From Luteimonas sp. YGD11-2 (GTDB lineage Bacteria > Pseudomonadota > Gammaproteobacteria > Xanthomonadales > Xanthomonadaceae), in NCBI RefSeq assembly GCF_004118975.1, contig NZ_CP035376.1:496001-560000 (forward strand): a stretch of DNA of 64,000 nt, in the 5' to 3' direction. How positions within the stretch are numbered: position 1 is the stretch's first letter; every line of letters begins with the position of its first letter. A program made the translations under genes and the position numbers. The notes under the pieces are model-generated. The model made no database searches, was not told the DNA's origin, and worked only from the letters and a program-made list of their open reading frames with translations. Below are positions 12,071-22,300 of the stretch, piece after piece.

Positions 12071-12231
12071 AGGTTTCTCTGCCGCGGGCCTGCGCGAATG
12101 CACGAGGGCGACGGCGGTGTGTCCGTGGCACTCCGGTCGGTGCGCGTCGTCGCGGGCCGTGACGCAACGAGGCGGCCGCACCCGCCTCGATGTTCCCGCT
12201 TATCCGCGGACCTGCTACTCGCTTATCCGTT

Positions 12232-12741
12232 CTATCGCATTCCATCCGCGTCGATCCGCGGCAGGCCGCCTCGGCGCTTGGGCTCGCGCAGCAGCCGGGT
12301 GCCGCTGGCGCGGTCGTGCCAGGTCAGGCCATCGCGGTCGAACCACGCCCACCAGAAGCCCAGGCCGCCGGCCAGCAACGACAGCGTTCCGACCACATAA
12401 CGTCGCCACAGTGCTGGCGCCTGCGCCGGGCCGCCTTCGAGCGCGACCAGCCGCAGCCGCCACGGCCGCATCCCGAGTGTCTGCCCGCCGCGGCGCCAGC
12501 TGGCGACCGCATAGAGCCCGGCCACGGTCCAGCAGCAGGCCCACAGCAGCCACTGCAGCGCGCCCAGCGGTGCGATGTTCTCGCGCGGATCGTGCTGGCC
12601 GATCACCGTGTGCCCGAGCGCGAACACGAAGCCGAGCGCGAACCACATCGCAAGCACCGGCCACAGGTCATAGAACAGTGCGGCGAGGCGCCAGCCGATC
12701 CAGGGGCGCGGGCGTGCGGCAGGGCCAGCGTGTTGATCCAT
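12232..12741 (-). CDS. RDD family membrane protein
   Basis: A 169-residue membrane protein of the RDD family. The first segment is PWIGWRLAALFYDLWPVLAM, where an Arg and Asp mark the RDD motif. Hydrophobic helices lie near 20-42, 66-84 and 107-131. The conserved GGQTLGMRPWRLRLV segment separates the second and third. Its substrate is unknown; members are proposed small transporters or membrane modulators. It converges on valS and diverges from xerD. Confidence 0.82.
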   Translation of the reverse strand: MDQHAGPAARPRPWIGWRLAALFYDLWPVLAMWFALGFVFALGHTVIGQHDPRENIAPLGALQWLLWACCWTVAGLYAVASWRRGGQTLGMRPWRLRLVALEGGPAQAPALWRRYVVGTLSLLAGGLGFWWAWFDRDGLTWHDRASGTRLLREPKRRGGLPRIDADGMR

Positions 12742-12747
12742 TGCGAA

Positions 12748-12753
12748 AGGATA
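12748..12753 (-). promoter_or_regulatory. Candidate leaderless -10 box of the RDD gene
   Basis: On the minus strand TATCCT is followed by exactly 6 nt and the ATG at 12741. This would place the transcript start at the start codon. Confidence 0.4.
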
Positions 12754-12843
12754 CCGTCAGCGCGAATGCGGTTGCTGTCGCGGAGGGACGTGGAGCATGG
12801 GGTGCGCTGGCCGGAACCCCGCGGCAAAGTACGCTTCACCCGC

Positions 12844-12849
12844 TAACCT
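12844..12849 (+). promoter_or_regulatory. Candidate leaderless -10 box of xerD
   Basis: TAACCT ends 6 nt before the xerD ATG at 12856. The match to consensus is weak, but the spacing is the same as at other genes in the window. Confidence 0.3.
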
Positions 12850-12855
12850 CGTGCC

Positions 12856-13836
12856 ATGCCCACGCCCGCCGACCGCCGCCAGGCCTCGATGTCGCTGCCG
12901 CCACTGGCCGATGCCGATGCGCAGGCCATCGACCGCTGCCTCGATGCGGTGTGGGCCGAGCGTGGGCTCGCGCGCAGCACCCTGGAGAGCTACCGCAGCG
13001 ACCTCGTGCTGCTGGCGCGCTGGCTGGATGGCCGTGGCGGTGGCCTGCCCCGGGCCGGGCGCGCCGACCTGCTCGATTACCTCGCATGGCGCGCCCGCCA
13101 CGGTTTCACCGCGCGCAGCAATGCGCGGCTGCTGTCGGCCTTGCGGACCTTCTTCATCAGCCAGGTCGCGCGCGGCGAACGCAGCGACGACCCGACCGCC
13201 CTGCTCGAAGCCCCCATGCAGGGGCGCCTGCTGCCGAAGGCGCTGACCGAAGGCCAGATCGAGGCGCTGCTGGCGGCGCCCGACACCGACGACGTGGAAG
13301 GCCTGCGCGATCGCGCCATGCTCGAACTCATGTACGCCTGCGGATTGCGGGTAAGCGAGCTGGTCGGGCTGGTCGCCAATGGCGTGAACCTCCGCCAGGG
13401 CGTGCTGCGGGTGACCGGCAAGGGCAGCCGCGACCGCCTGGTGCCGCTGGGCGAGGAAGCCCAGCACTGGCTTGAGCAGTACCTCGCACGCGCGCGTCCG
13501 CAGCTGGCCGCGCGCGGTTCCGGGGGCGCGCCCACGGGCCGCGCATTGCCGGCGGATGGCGTGCTGTTCCTGGCCCGCGGCGGGCAGCCGCTGACGCGGC
13601 AGCGGTTCTGGTCGATGGTCAAGGCCTACGCCGCGGTCGCGGGCATCGACCCGGCACGGGTCAGCCCTCACGCACTGCGCCACAGCTTCGCCACCCATCT
13701 GTTGAACCACGGCGCCGACCTGCGTGCTTTGCAGATGCTGCTCGGCCACAGTTCGCTGTCGACCACGCAGATCTACACCCTCGTCGCGCGCGAACAGCTC
13801 AAGCGCCTGCACGCCCGCCACCATCCACGCGCCTGA
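12856..13836 (+). CDS. xerD: Site-specific tyrosine recombinase XerD
   Basis: A 326-residue recombinase that acts with XerC at dif to resolve chromosome dimers, under FtsK control. The catalytic set is complete: Arg165, Lys189, His272, Arg275, His298 and the nucleophile Tyr307. The N-terminal SAM-like DNA-binding domain spans about 25-112. The core [20 protein letters not shown] and the terminal HARHHPRA match XerD rather than XerC. A second Met at residue 12 is an alternative start and would give the usual ~300-residue length more closely. dsbC follows, the E. coli order. Confidence 0.95.
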   Translation: MPTPADRRQASMSLPPLADADAQAIDRCLDAVWAERGLARSTLESYRSDLVLLARWLDGRGGGLPRAGRADLLDYLAWRARHGFTARSNARLLSALRTFFISQVARGERSDDPTALLEAPMQGRLLPKALTEGQIEALLAAPDTDDVEGLRDRAMLELMYACGLRVSELVGLVANGVNLRQGVLRVTGKGSRDRLVPLGEEAQHWLEQYLARARPQLAARGSGGAPTGRALPADGVLFLARGGQPLTRQRFWSMVKAYAAVAGIDPARVSPHALRHSFATHLLNHGADLRALQMLLGHSSLSTTQIYTLVAREQLKRLHARHHPRA

Positions 13837-13917
13837 GCGCTCAGCGGGCGTCCGGGTGGCGCATGCGACAATCCGGCCACCTTCGAGACCGCCTCCGCGC
13901 GCGGTCGGATCCGCACG

Positions 13918-14748
13918 ATGACCCCAGCCATGAAGCTGTTGCTGCCTGCGATGCTGATCGCGTCGTTCAGCCTGACCGCCTGCGCGCAGGCGCCCGCACC
14001 CGCCGCCGGCGAGGGCGCCGCCAACGGGACGCCGCCGGCGTCCGGACCCGATGTCGACCCGGCCAGTGCCGATGGCCGCGCGGTCGATGCGATCCGCAGC
14101 ATCAATCCGCGCGTCGAGGTCGATGCCGTGGGTGCGGCGCCGATCGACGGCTTCCGCGAGGTGATCGTCAGCGGCCAGGTGCTGTATGTCAGCGATGACG
14201 GCCGCTACCTGCTGCAGGGCAGCCTGTTCGACATCGAGCAGCGGCGCGATCTCAGCGAGGTCGGGCTGGCGAAGGTGCGCCGCACGCTGCTGGCCGAAGT
14301 TCCGGAGAGCGACCGCATCGTGTTCGGCCCGCCGGCGCCGACCTACACCGTCACCGTCTTCACCGACGTCGAATGCGGGTATTGCCGCAAGCTCCACCAG
14401 GAGATCGACGAATACAACCGCCAGGGCATCGCGATCCAGTACCTCGCATTCCCGCGCATGGGACCGTCGAGCGAGGACTTCCGCACGATGGAGGCGGTCT
14501 GGTGCGCGGAGGACCGCAAGCAGGCGCTGACCGACGCCAAGTCGGGCAAGACCGTGCCGTCGCGCCGCTGCACCAATCCGGTGGCGATGCATTACGAACT
14601 CGGCCAGCGCATCGGCCTGAGCGGCACTCCGCTGATCATTGCCGAGGACGGCACCCAGCTCCCGGGCTACATGCCACCGACGGCGCTGCGCGCGGCGCTG
14701 GATGACCTGGCGAAGAACGCCGATGGTGCCGTTGCGGCTGATGGCTGA
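13918..14748 (+). CDS. dsbC: Thiol:disulfide interchange protein DsbC, lipoprotein form
   Basis: A 276-residue periplasmic disulfide isomerase. The signal sequence ends in a lipobox, SLTAC, with Cys22 as the predicted lipidated residue, so this DsbC is probably membrane-anchored, unlike the soluble E. coli protein. The dimerisation domain is at about 55-115. The thioredoxin-like domain carries Cys153-Gly-Tyr-Cys156, and the cis-proline loop is GLSGTPLII. A second Met at residue 5 (13930) is an equally plausible start. It lies downstream of xerD as in E. coli. Its electron donor, DsbD, is encoded 30 kb away in the window. Confidence 0.9.
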   Translation: MTPAMKLLLPAMLIASFSLTACAQAPAPAAGEGAANGTPPASGPDVDPASADGRAVDAIRSINPRVEVDAVGAAPIDGFREVIVSGQVLYVSDDGRYLLQGSLFDIEQRRDLSEVGLAKVRRTLLAEVPESDRIVFGPPAPTYTVTVFTDVECGYCRKLHQEIDEYNRQGIAIQYLAFPRMGPSSEDFRTMEAVWCAEDRKQALTDAKSGKTVPSRRCTNPVAMHYELGQRIGLSGTPLIIAEDGTQLPGYMPPTALRAALDDLAKNADGAVAADG

Positions 14749-14766
14749 GGCCAGCCATCGGCCGCA
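14733..14766. terminator. Hairpin across the dsbC stop, possible terminator
   Basis: A 15-bp stem (one G-T wobble) with loop AGGC includes the last codons and stop of dsbC. No T run follows, so termination is only possible, not shown. Confidence 0.35.
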
Positions 14767-14844
14767 GGCCGCAGGTTGACCGCGGGCTGAGCGAGCGGCG
14801 GTGGGGCTGGAGTGCAGGGGCCGGGCCTGCGGCACCGCGTCCGC

Positions 14845-14850
14845 TACAAT
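14845..14850 (+). promoter_or_regulatory. Candidate -10 box of purL
   Basis: TACAAT lies 28 nt upstream of the purL ATG in otherwise GC-rich DNA. No good -35 match is seen. It would give a leader of about 22 nt. Confidence 0.45.
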
Positions 14851-14878
14851 AGCGGGCCCGTCCCACCAGCTGCCGGAC

Positions 14879-17800
14879 ATGATCGTCCTCGAGGGCCTGC
14901 CGGCCCTGTCAGCGTTCCGACTGGAGCGCCTCCAAGCCCGCCTGCTCACCGCTGCCCCGGACCTGCGCCTGCTGGGCGCATGGCATGTCTACTGGGTCGA
15001 TCCCGAGCCGGGCGCGATCCCGGATCCGGCGGCCCTGCAGCGCATCCTGCAGGCGCGCGACGGTGTCGAACCGCTGGCCGAAGGCGCGGTCTCGCGTTTC
15101 GTCGCCCCGCGGCTGGGCACCATCTCGCCCTGGGCGAGCAAGACCACCGAGCTCCTGCAGGGTGCCGGCCTGCCGGTGCACCGTGTCGAGCGCGGCATGC
15201 GGCTGGATTTCGCCGGCTGGCGCGACGCCGGGGCGGCCGCGATCGAGCGCCTGCTGCACGATCCGATGACGCAGTCGCTGCTGGCCGGCCACGACGAGGC
15301 TGCCGGCCTGTTCGCGGTGCCGGCACGCGGCGCGCTCGAACGCATTCCGCTTGGCGAACTCGATGCCGCCAACGACCGGCTCGGCCTGGCCCTGGCCGAG
15401 GACGAGATCGCCTACCTGCGCGAGCGCTATGCCCAGCTCGGCCGCGACCCGTCCGATGTCGAGTTGATGATGTTCGCGCAGGCGAACTCCGAACACTGCC
15501 GGCACAAGATCTTCAATGCCAGCTGGACCGTCGACGGCGAGGCGCAGCCGAAGTCGCTGTTCGCGATGATCCGCCACACCCACGCGCAGACGCCGGCGTA
15601 CACGCTGACCGCCTACAGCGACAACGCCGCGGTGGTGGAAGGTTTCCCCGCGCGCCGCTTCCGACCCGATCCGCAGACGCAGGAATACCGCGCCGAGTCG
15701 CTGGCCGGCAGCGCGTTCTGCATCAAGGTCGAAACCCACAACCACCCCACCGCGATCTCGCCGTTCCCGGGCGCCTCCACCGGCGCCGGTGGCGAGATCC
15801 GCGACGAGGGTGCCACCGGCCGCGGTGGCAAGCCGAAGGCCGGACTGGCCGGGTTCTCGGTGTCGCACCTGCGCATCCCGACCCTGCCGCAGGACTGGGA
15901 ACAGCCGCGCGCGCTCAATCCGCGCCTGGCGCCAGCGCTCGAGATCATGCTCGACGGCCCGCTGGGTGCCGCCGCGTTCAACAACGAGTTCGGCCGCCCC
16001 AACCTCACCGGTTATTTCCGCAGCTTTGAACTCGCGCAGCCCGATGCCGGGATCACCTGGGCCTACGACAAGCCGATCATGCTGGCCGGGGGCTTGGGTG
16101 CGATCGACCGCAACCAGGTGACCAAGCTGCCGCTGCGGCCGGGTTCGGCGGTGGTGGTGCTGGGCGGGCCGGCGATGCTGATCGGGCTGGGCGGTGGCGC
16201 CGCCAGTTCGGTCGCCGGCGGCAGCAGCGACGAGGCGCTGGATTTCGCCAGCGTGCAGCGCGAGAACCCGGAAATGGAGCGCCGCTGCCAGGAGGTCATC
16301 GACCGCTGCGTGGCGCTCGGCGAACGCAACCCGATCCTGTCGATCCACGATGTCGGCGCCGGCGGGCTGTCCAATGCGATTCCGGAACTGCTGCACGACT
16401 CCGGCGTGGGTGGGGTCATCGACCTCGACCGCGTGCCCAGTGACGATCCGTCGCTGTCGCCGATGCAGCTGTGGAGCAATGAATCGCAGGAACGCTACGT
16501 GCTGGGCATCGCGCCCGAACGCGTGGAGGAGTTCGCCGCGCTGTGCGAGCGCGAGCGCTGCCCGTTCGCGGTCGTCGGCCACGCCACCGCCGAGGAACGT
16601 CTGGTGGTCGGTTACGGCGCCACCGTGGATTCGGTTTACGGCGACGCCGCGTCCGCGGTGCCCGGTCAGCAGGCACAGCCTACCGGCGTTCGCGAAGGCG
16701 CGGACCTGTGGTCCGCCAACCCCTCCGCTCACCCCATCGACCTGCCGATGGACGTGCTGTTCGGCAAGGCGCCGAAGATGCACCGCGATGTGGAACGCCC
16801 GGCGACGGCGCGCTGGCCGGTGCTCAACGGCCGCACGCTCGATCTGCACGACGCCGGCCTCAGGGTGCTTGCGCACCCGACCGTTGCTTCCAAGCAGTTC
16901 CTGATCACCATCGGCGACCGCTATGTCGGCGGCCTCACCGTACGCGACCAGCTGGTCGGCCCGTGGCAGATGCCGGTCGCGGACTGCGCGATCACCCTGG
17001 CCGGCTACGACGGCCATGCCGGCGAGGCGATGGCGATCGGCGAACGCACGCCGCTGGCGCTGATCGATCCTGCAGCCGCCGCGCGCATGGCGGTCGGCGA
17101 GGCGATCACCAACCTGTGTGCCGCGCCGGTCGCCTCGCTGGAGCAGGTCAAGCTGTCGGCGAACTGGATGGCCGCGGCCGGCCATGACGGCGAGGACGCG
17201 CGGTTGTTCGATGCGGTGCGCGCGGTCGGCATGGAGCTGTGTCCGTCGCTCGACCTGTCGATTCCGGTCGGCAAGGATTCGCTGTCGATGCAGGCGCAGT
17301 GGCAGGGCGAGGAGGGCGCGCACAAGGCGGTCTCGCCGGTCTCACTGGTGGTCAGCGCATTCGCGCCGGTGGCCGACGTGCGCCGCCAGCTCACTCCGTT
17401 GCTGTCGGGCCGCCGCGATACCGAGCTGTGGCTGATCGGTCTCGGCGGTGGTCGCCAGCGCCTTGGCGGGTCGATCCTGTCGCAGTGCCACGGCGCCTTC
17501 GGCGGCGCCTGCCCGGATCTCGACCAGCCCGAGCGGCTGCGCGCATTCTTCGAACTGGTGCGCGACGCCCGCGAACAGGATCTTCTGCTCGCCTACCACG
17601 ACCGTTCCGACGGCGGCGCCTTCGCCGCGCTGTGCGAGATGGCGTTCTGCTCGCATGCGGGTCTGGACATCGATCTCGCCGGCTGGGGCGAGGACCGCAT
17701 CGACGACGTGTTCCGGGTGCTGTTCAACGAGGAACTTGGCGCCGTGGTCGAGATCGCGGCGGGCGACCGCGCCGAGTTCGCCGACCTGGTTTCGCGCCAC

Positions 17801-18838
17801 GGGCTGGTGGAGTGCGCGCAGCGCATCGCGCGGCCGACGACGGCGCCGACCATCCGCGTGCTGGACGACGGCGACATCCTCGCCGAGTGGCGGTGGGAGG
17901 CATTGTTCGATGCGTGGTGGTCGGTGAGCCATGCGCTGCAGCGCCTGCGCGACAACCCCGAATGCGCCGACGAGGAGCGTGCTGCCGCGCGGCGGTTTGA
18001 CGACCCCGGCCTCAAGCCGGTGCTCGGATTCGACCCGGCCGACGACATCGCTGCGCCGTACATCGCGCGCGGCGTGCGGCCGCGGGTGGCGATCCTGCGC
18101 GAGCAGGGCGTCAACAGCCAGACCGAGATGGCGGTCGGCTTCGACCGTGCCGGCTTCAGCGCGATCGACGTGCACATGAGCGACCTGGTCGCCGGTCGCG
18201 TGCAGCTGGGCGACTTCCAGGGCCTCGTCGCCTGCGGCGGCTTCAGCTATGGCGACGTGCTCGGTGCCGGCCGTGGCTGGGCCACCTCGATCCTGGAGCG
18301 CAACGACCTGCGCGATGCATTCGCCGCGTTCTTCGCACGCGAGGGCACGTTCTCGCTGGGCGTGTGCAACGGCTGCCAGATGATGTCCCAGCTCAGGGAC
18401 ATCATCCCCGGTGCCACGCACTGGCCGCGCTTCCTGCGCAACCGCAGCGAGCAGTTCGAGGCGCGCCTCGGGCTGCTCGGCGTGGAGGCGACGCCGTCGC
18501 TGCTGTTGCAGGGCATGGAAGGTTCGCGCATCCCGGTGGCCATCGCCCACGGCGAGGGTCGGGCCCGCTTCGACAGCGATGCCGATGCCGGCCAGGCCGT
18601 GGTGGCGCTGCGCTACCTCGACAACACCGGCGCGCCGGCGGCGATGTACCCGGCCAATCCCAACGGCTCGCCGGACGCGATCGCGGGCCTGACCAGTGTG
18701 GACGGCCGCGCCACCATCCTGATGCCGCATCCCGAGCGCACGCTGCGCACGCTCAACTTCAGCTGGCACCCGGCCGACTGGCCTGACGATTCGCCCTGGC
18801 TGCGGATGTTCCGCAACGCCCGCCGCGCGGTCGGCTGA
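14879..18838 (+). CDS. purL: Phosphoribosylformylglycinamidine synthase (large, fused)
   Basis: A 1,319-residue purine biosynthesis enzyme that converts FGAR, glutamine and ATP to FGAM. It is the long single-chain form. An N-terminal PurS-like domain and linker come first, followed by two AIR-synthetase-like halves with the ATP/FGAR-binding segment [21 protein letters not shown] class I glutamine amidotransferase domain forms the C-terminus, with the nucleophile Cys1163 in LGVCNGCQM and the His1284/Glu1286 pair in MPHPERT. The start at 14879 gives the expected MIVLEG N-terminus. A clean terminator follows the stop codon. Confidence 0.97.
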   Translation: MIVLEGLPALSAFRLERLQARLLTAAPDLRLLGAWHVYWVDPEPGAIPDPAALQRILQARDGVEPLAEGAVSRFVAPRLGTISPWASKTTELLQGAGLPVHRVERGMRLDFAGWRDAGAAAIERLLHDPMTQSLLAGHDEAAGLFAVPARGALERIPLGELDAANDRLGLALAEDEIAYLRERYAQLGRDPSDVELMMFAQANSEHCRHKIFNASWTVDGEAQPKSLFAMIRHTHAQTPAYTLTAYSDNAAVVEGFPARRFRPDPQTQEYRAESLAGSAFCIKVETHNHPTAISPFPGASTGAGGEIRDEGATGRGGKPKAGLAGFSVSHLRIPTLPQDWEQPRALNPRLAPALEIMLDGPLGAAAFNNEFGRPNLTGYFRSFELAQPDAGITWAYDKPIMLAGGLGAIDRNQVTKLPLRPGSAVVVLGGPAMLIGLGGGAASSVAGGSSDEALDFASVQRENPEMERRCQEVIDRCVALGERNPILSIHDVGAGGLSNAIPELLHDSGVGGVIDLDRVPSDDPSLSPMQLWSNESQERYVLGIAPERVEEFAALCERERCPFAVVGHATAEERLVVGYGATVDSVYGDAASAVPGQQAQPTGVREGADLWSANPSAHPIDLPMDVLFGKAPKMHRDVERPATARWPVLNGRTLDLHDAGLRVLAHPTVASKQFLITIGDRYVGGLTVRDQLVGPWQMPVADCAITLAGYDGHAGEAMAIGERTPLALIDPAAAARMAVGEAITNLCAAPVASLEQVKLSANWMAAAGHDGEDARLFDAVRAVGMELCPSLDLSIPVGKDSLSMQAQWQGEEGAHKAVSPVSLVVSAFAPVADVRRQLTPLLSGRRDTELWLIGLGGGRQRLGGSILSQCHGAFGGACPDLDQPERLRAFFELVRDAREQDLLLAYHDRSDGGAFAALCEMAFCSHAGLDIDLAGWGEDRIDDVFRVLFNEELGAVVEIAAGDRAEFADLVSRHGLVECAQRIARPTTAPTIRVLDDGDILAEWRWEALFDAWWSVSHALQRLRDNPECADEERAAARRFDDPGLKPVLGFDPADDIAAPYIARGVRPRVAILREQGVNSQTEMAVGFDRAGFSAIDVHMSDLVAGRVQLGDFQGLVACGGFSYGDVLGAGRGWATSILERNDLRDAFAAFFAREGTFSLGVCNGCQMMSQLRDIIPGATHWPRFLRNRSEQFEARLGLLGVEATPSLLLQGMEGSRIPVAIAHGEGRARFDSDADAGQAVVALRYLDNTGAPAAMYPANPNGSPDAIAGLTSVDGRATILMPHPERTLRTLNFSWHPADWPDDSPWLRMFRNARRAVG

Positions 18839-18882
18839 CCACGCGGCAGCGGGCCGGCCGCAGGTCAGGCCGGATCCCCTCC

Positions 18883-18908
18883 AAGCCCGCCGCAAGGCGG
18901 GCTTTTTC
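18883..18908 (+). terminator. Rho-independent terminator of purL
   Basis: AAGCCCGCC (18883-18891), loop GCAA, and GGCGGGCTT (18896-18904) run into a T tract 45 nt past the purL stop. This is a textbook intrinsic terminator. Confidence 0.9.
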
Positions 18909-19030
18909 GTGCCGGCGGGAAAGAAGCGCCCGGTTCCTCGCGTGTCTATGCCGGTGTTCGTCCGTCTGACCTCGGGCGTGGCGCGTCGGGTCAGGTGGCT
19001 GCATGTGTGACCCGCAGCCAGTTGCCCGTA

Positions 19031-19162
19031 GTGACGTAGTTCCGTCGCGTCATGGCGACATCGGCCGGTCTCGTGCTGCCACGCGGTCATATTCGTGACG
19101 AATGTCGTCACATCCAGTGCCTTCATGGCTGTTCCGCGTCACGGCTTGACTCCCTGCGTCAC
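19031..19162. promoter_or_regulatory. Cluster of GTGACG/CGTCAC boxes upstream of the adhesin
   Basis: Occurrences seen: GTGACG at 19031, GCGTCAT at 19047, the perfect palindrome GTGACGA-ATG-TCGTCAC at 19095-19111, and direct repeats GCGTCAC at 19136-19142 and 19156-19162. The last two are 20 bp apart (about two helical turns) and straddle a -35-like TTGACT. The arrangement suggests a regulator-binding array; the regulator is unknown. Confidence 0.4.
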
Positions 19163-19175
19163 CGGGTCGCAGTAT
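19146..19175 (+). promoter_or_regulatory. Candidate sigma70 promoter of the adhesin gene
   Basis: TTGACT (19146-19151), an 18-bp spacer and CAGTAT (19170-19175) resemble a housekeeping promoter. The -35 box lies between two GCGTCAC repeats. It would give a leader of about 160 nt. Confidence 0.4.
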
Positions 19176-19343
19176 CGAGCGTCAACAGGCCGTTGAGGGG
19201 GAGTTCAGCTTTGCATGCAGGCCGTGCACCCGTGCACGGCGGACATGCCAGCTGTCCGGCCTTGGCAGATCGTCTGCCTCTTCCTCGATTTCCAACCTGC
19301 GCGCTCTGCGCGTGGCGTCCACCACTCTCGAAGGAACGCATCG

Positions 19344-22300
19344 ATGAACCGCATCTACCGCAAGGTCTGGAACAAGTCGCTGAACCAGCTGGTCGTGGCA
19401 TCGGAGCTCGCCTCGGGCGACAGCGCCGGTGTACGGGCAGCCGATGTCGTGCTGCGCGGATACGGCATGCGGGCAGCGACCCTCGGCCTTGCGCTGGCCG
19501 GTGCATTGTTGGCGCCGGCGGCGATGGGCCAGTCGGTTTCAGTGGGCGAGAACCGCAACTGCCTGGTGCTCGATACCAGCCTGCTGGCGCGCTGCGCCGC
19601 GGCCGGGTCCGCGGATGCGAGCGGGCAGAACGCGGTCGCGATCGGCAGCCAGGCGAGGGCGAGCGGCGCGCAGGCAGTGGCGATCGGACGTGCCGCACAG
19701 GCCACCGGCGCCAACACCGTGGCACTGGGTGCGTCGTCGCAGGCCACCGCCACCAGCGCGACGTCGGTCGGCGCCAACAGCCGCGCGACCGCCACCAACG
19801 CCACCGCGCTGGGTGCGGGCGCGAATGCGCAGCAGACCGGCGCCACCGCGCTGGGCTCGAACGCGCGCGCAGGCGCACAGCAGAGCACCGCGGTCGGCTT
19901 CAACGCGCAGACGCTGGCGACCGGCGGTGTTGCGGTCGGCCGCGCGGCGATCGTGCAGGGCAGTGCGGAGAACGCGGTGGCGCTGGGTCACGGTGCGATC
20001 GCCAGCCAGGCCAATACGGTGTCCGTGGGCAATGGCACCGGTGCCGGTGGTGCGCCGGCGACGCGGCGGATCGTCAACGTGTCCGCCGGCACTGCCGACA
20101 CCGACGCGGTGAACGTCGCCCAGCTCAATGCGGTGGCGGACGTCGCCGAGGAGACCAGCCAGTACTTCCAGGCCACCGGCGAAGGCCAGGCCTGGGCAGA
20201 GGGCGAGGAGTCGGTGGCCGCCGGCGCGGATGCGCTTGCGGAAGGCGACTATTCGACCGCGGTCGGTTCGACCGCGCAGGCACAGGGTGACGAGTCGTCC
20301 GCCTTCGGCAGCGGCGCGTACGCAATGGACATCGGCGCCACCGCGATCGGCTTCAACAGCGTGGGCGCGGGCATCGATTCGGTGGCGCTGGGCGCGTTTG
20401 CCGAAGCCTGGGGTGAAACCAGCACCGCACTGGGCACCGCGGCCTACGCGGGCGAAATCGGCGCGACCGCGACCGGTGCGTCGGCCACCGCCGACGGCGC
20501 CTATGCCACCGCCACCGGCACCGAGGCCACGGCCTCCGGCACCCAGGCCACCGCCAGCGGCTTCCGTTCCGAGGCCACGGCCGATGGTTCGTCGGCCTAC
20601 GGCAGCTACGCCACCGCCACCAGTTTCGGCGCCACCGCGCTGGGCTACGGCGCGGAAGCCTCGGCCGATACCAGCACGGCCGTCGGTTTTGGTGCACTGG
20701 CCTCGAACTTCGACGCCACCGCGGTCGGCGCCAACGCGATCGCCAGCGGCGACAACTCCGTCGCGGTGGGCGGTGCGTTCTTCGGCCTGATCCCGACCGA
20801 AGCCGCGGGCGACTTCTCCACCGCCGTGGGTGGCGCTGCCTTTGCCGGCGGCTTCAACTCCACCGCGCTGGGCAACTTCGCTTCGGCCGAAGGCGACAGC
20901 AGCCTGGCGCTGGGTTCCGACAGCGTCGCCGCCGCCGACAGCAGCGTGGCACTCGGCCAGGGCTCCGTGGCTGATCGCGACGACACGGTGTCGGTCGGTT
21001 CGGCCGGTGCCGAGCGCCAGATCACCAATGTCGCGGCGGGTACCGAGGGCACCGACGCGGTGAACCTCGACCAGCTGGAGGACGCCACCGCCGACACCCG
21101 TTACTTCCGCGCCACCGGCGACGGCGAAGCCTTCGCGCTGGGCGAGGACGCCACCGCTGCCGGTTCGGATGCCTACGCCGAGGCCGACTACAGCACCGCG
21201 GTCGGTGCCGGCAGCAGTGCGCTTGGCGAGGGCGCGTCCGCGTTCGGCACCGGTGCACTGGCGGGCGGGCAGTTCTCCACCGCGTCCGGTTATGGCGCGG
21301 TGGCCGAGGCGACCTCCAGCACCGCCGTCGGCGGCACGCTGTACTACGTCGATCCGGCCACCGGCGAGGTCCTGCTCGACCAGGCCACGTCGGCCACCGG
21401 TGATGGTGCATCGGCACTGGGTGCCGGGGCGCAGGCGTCAGGCGCGTTCGCCACGGCCACTGGCGCCGCGGCCGTCGCCAGCAACACCCAGGCCACCGCC
21501 ACCGGTTACAACAGCCAGGCCACCGGCCTGGCAGCCACCGCCAATGGCGGCTTCACCGAGGCCACCGGTGATTTCGCGACCGCCCTGGGCTATGGCGCCG
21601 CGGCCACCAACACCCGCACCACCGCGGTCGGCATCAGCGCCTCGGCTTCCGGCCTCAACGCCACCGCGCTGGGCAACACCGCCACCGCCAGCGGCAGTGC
21701 CAGTCTCGCGGCAGGTAGCACGGCGACCGCCAGCGGGCTCAACAGCACCGCGATGGGCGGTTCCGCGCGAGCCACCGCCGACAACACCACATCGCTGGGC
21801 CAGTTCGCCTGGGCCACCTCGGCAGGTTCCACCGCGATCGGCCGCGACACGTTCGCCTATGGCGGCATCAATGCCACCGCGATCGGCGTGAGTGCCTGGG
21901 CCAACGGCCAGAGCAGCGTGGCGCTGGGCGCCGGTTCGCGCGCCACCGAGGCCAACGTGGTTTCGGTCGGCAACGGCACCGGTGCCAGCGGGCATCCGGC
22001 AACGCGCCGGATCATCAATGTCGCGGATGGCATCGATGCCAACGACGCCGTCAACATGGGCCAGCTCGAGGCGGTGGCCGACGTCGCCGAAGGCACGTCG
22101 CGCTACTTCAAGGCCAGTGGGGAGGGCGAGGCGTTCGTGACCGGCGACGAAGCCGTCGCGGCGGGTTCGAACGCAGCCGCCGATGGCGACTACAGCACCG
22201 CGGTGGGTTCCTCCGCGCTCGCGCTGGAGCAGGGCGCCTCGGCGTTCGGCAGCGGCGCGTTCGCACTCGAAACCAACGCCACCGCGGTCGGCTTCAATGC

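Larger units (their letters stand above)
18909..19343. other. Long upstream region of the adhesin gene
   Basis: About 435 nt between the purL terminator and the adhesin start hold no credible gene. It contains a repeated CGTCAC-type box array (19031-19162), a promoter-like pair (19146-19175) and a 5' leader of roughly 160 nt. A GGAA ribosome site (AAGGAA, 19331-19336) sits 7 nt before the ATG. Confidence 0.6.

Noticed and set aside
9122..12181. 1,019-codon minus-strand open frame opposite valS
   Set aside because: Antisense shadow of valS; no start context and no recognisable family.
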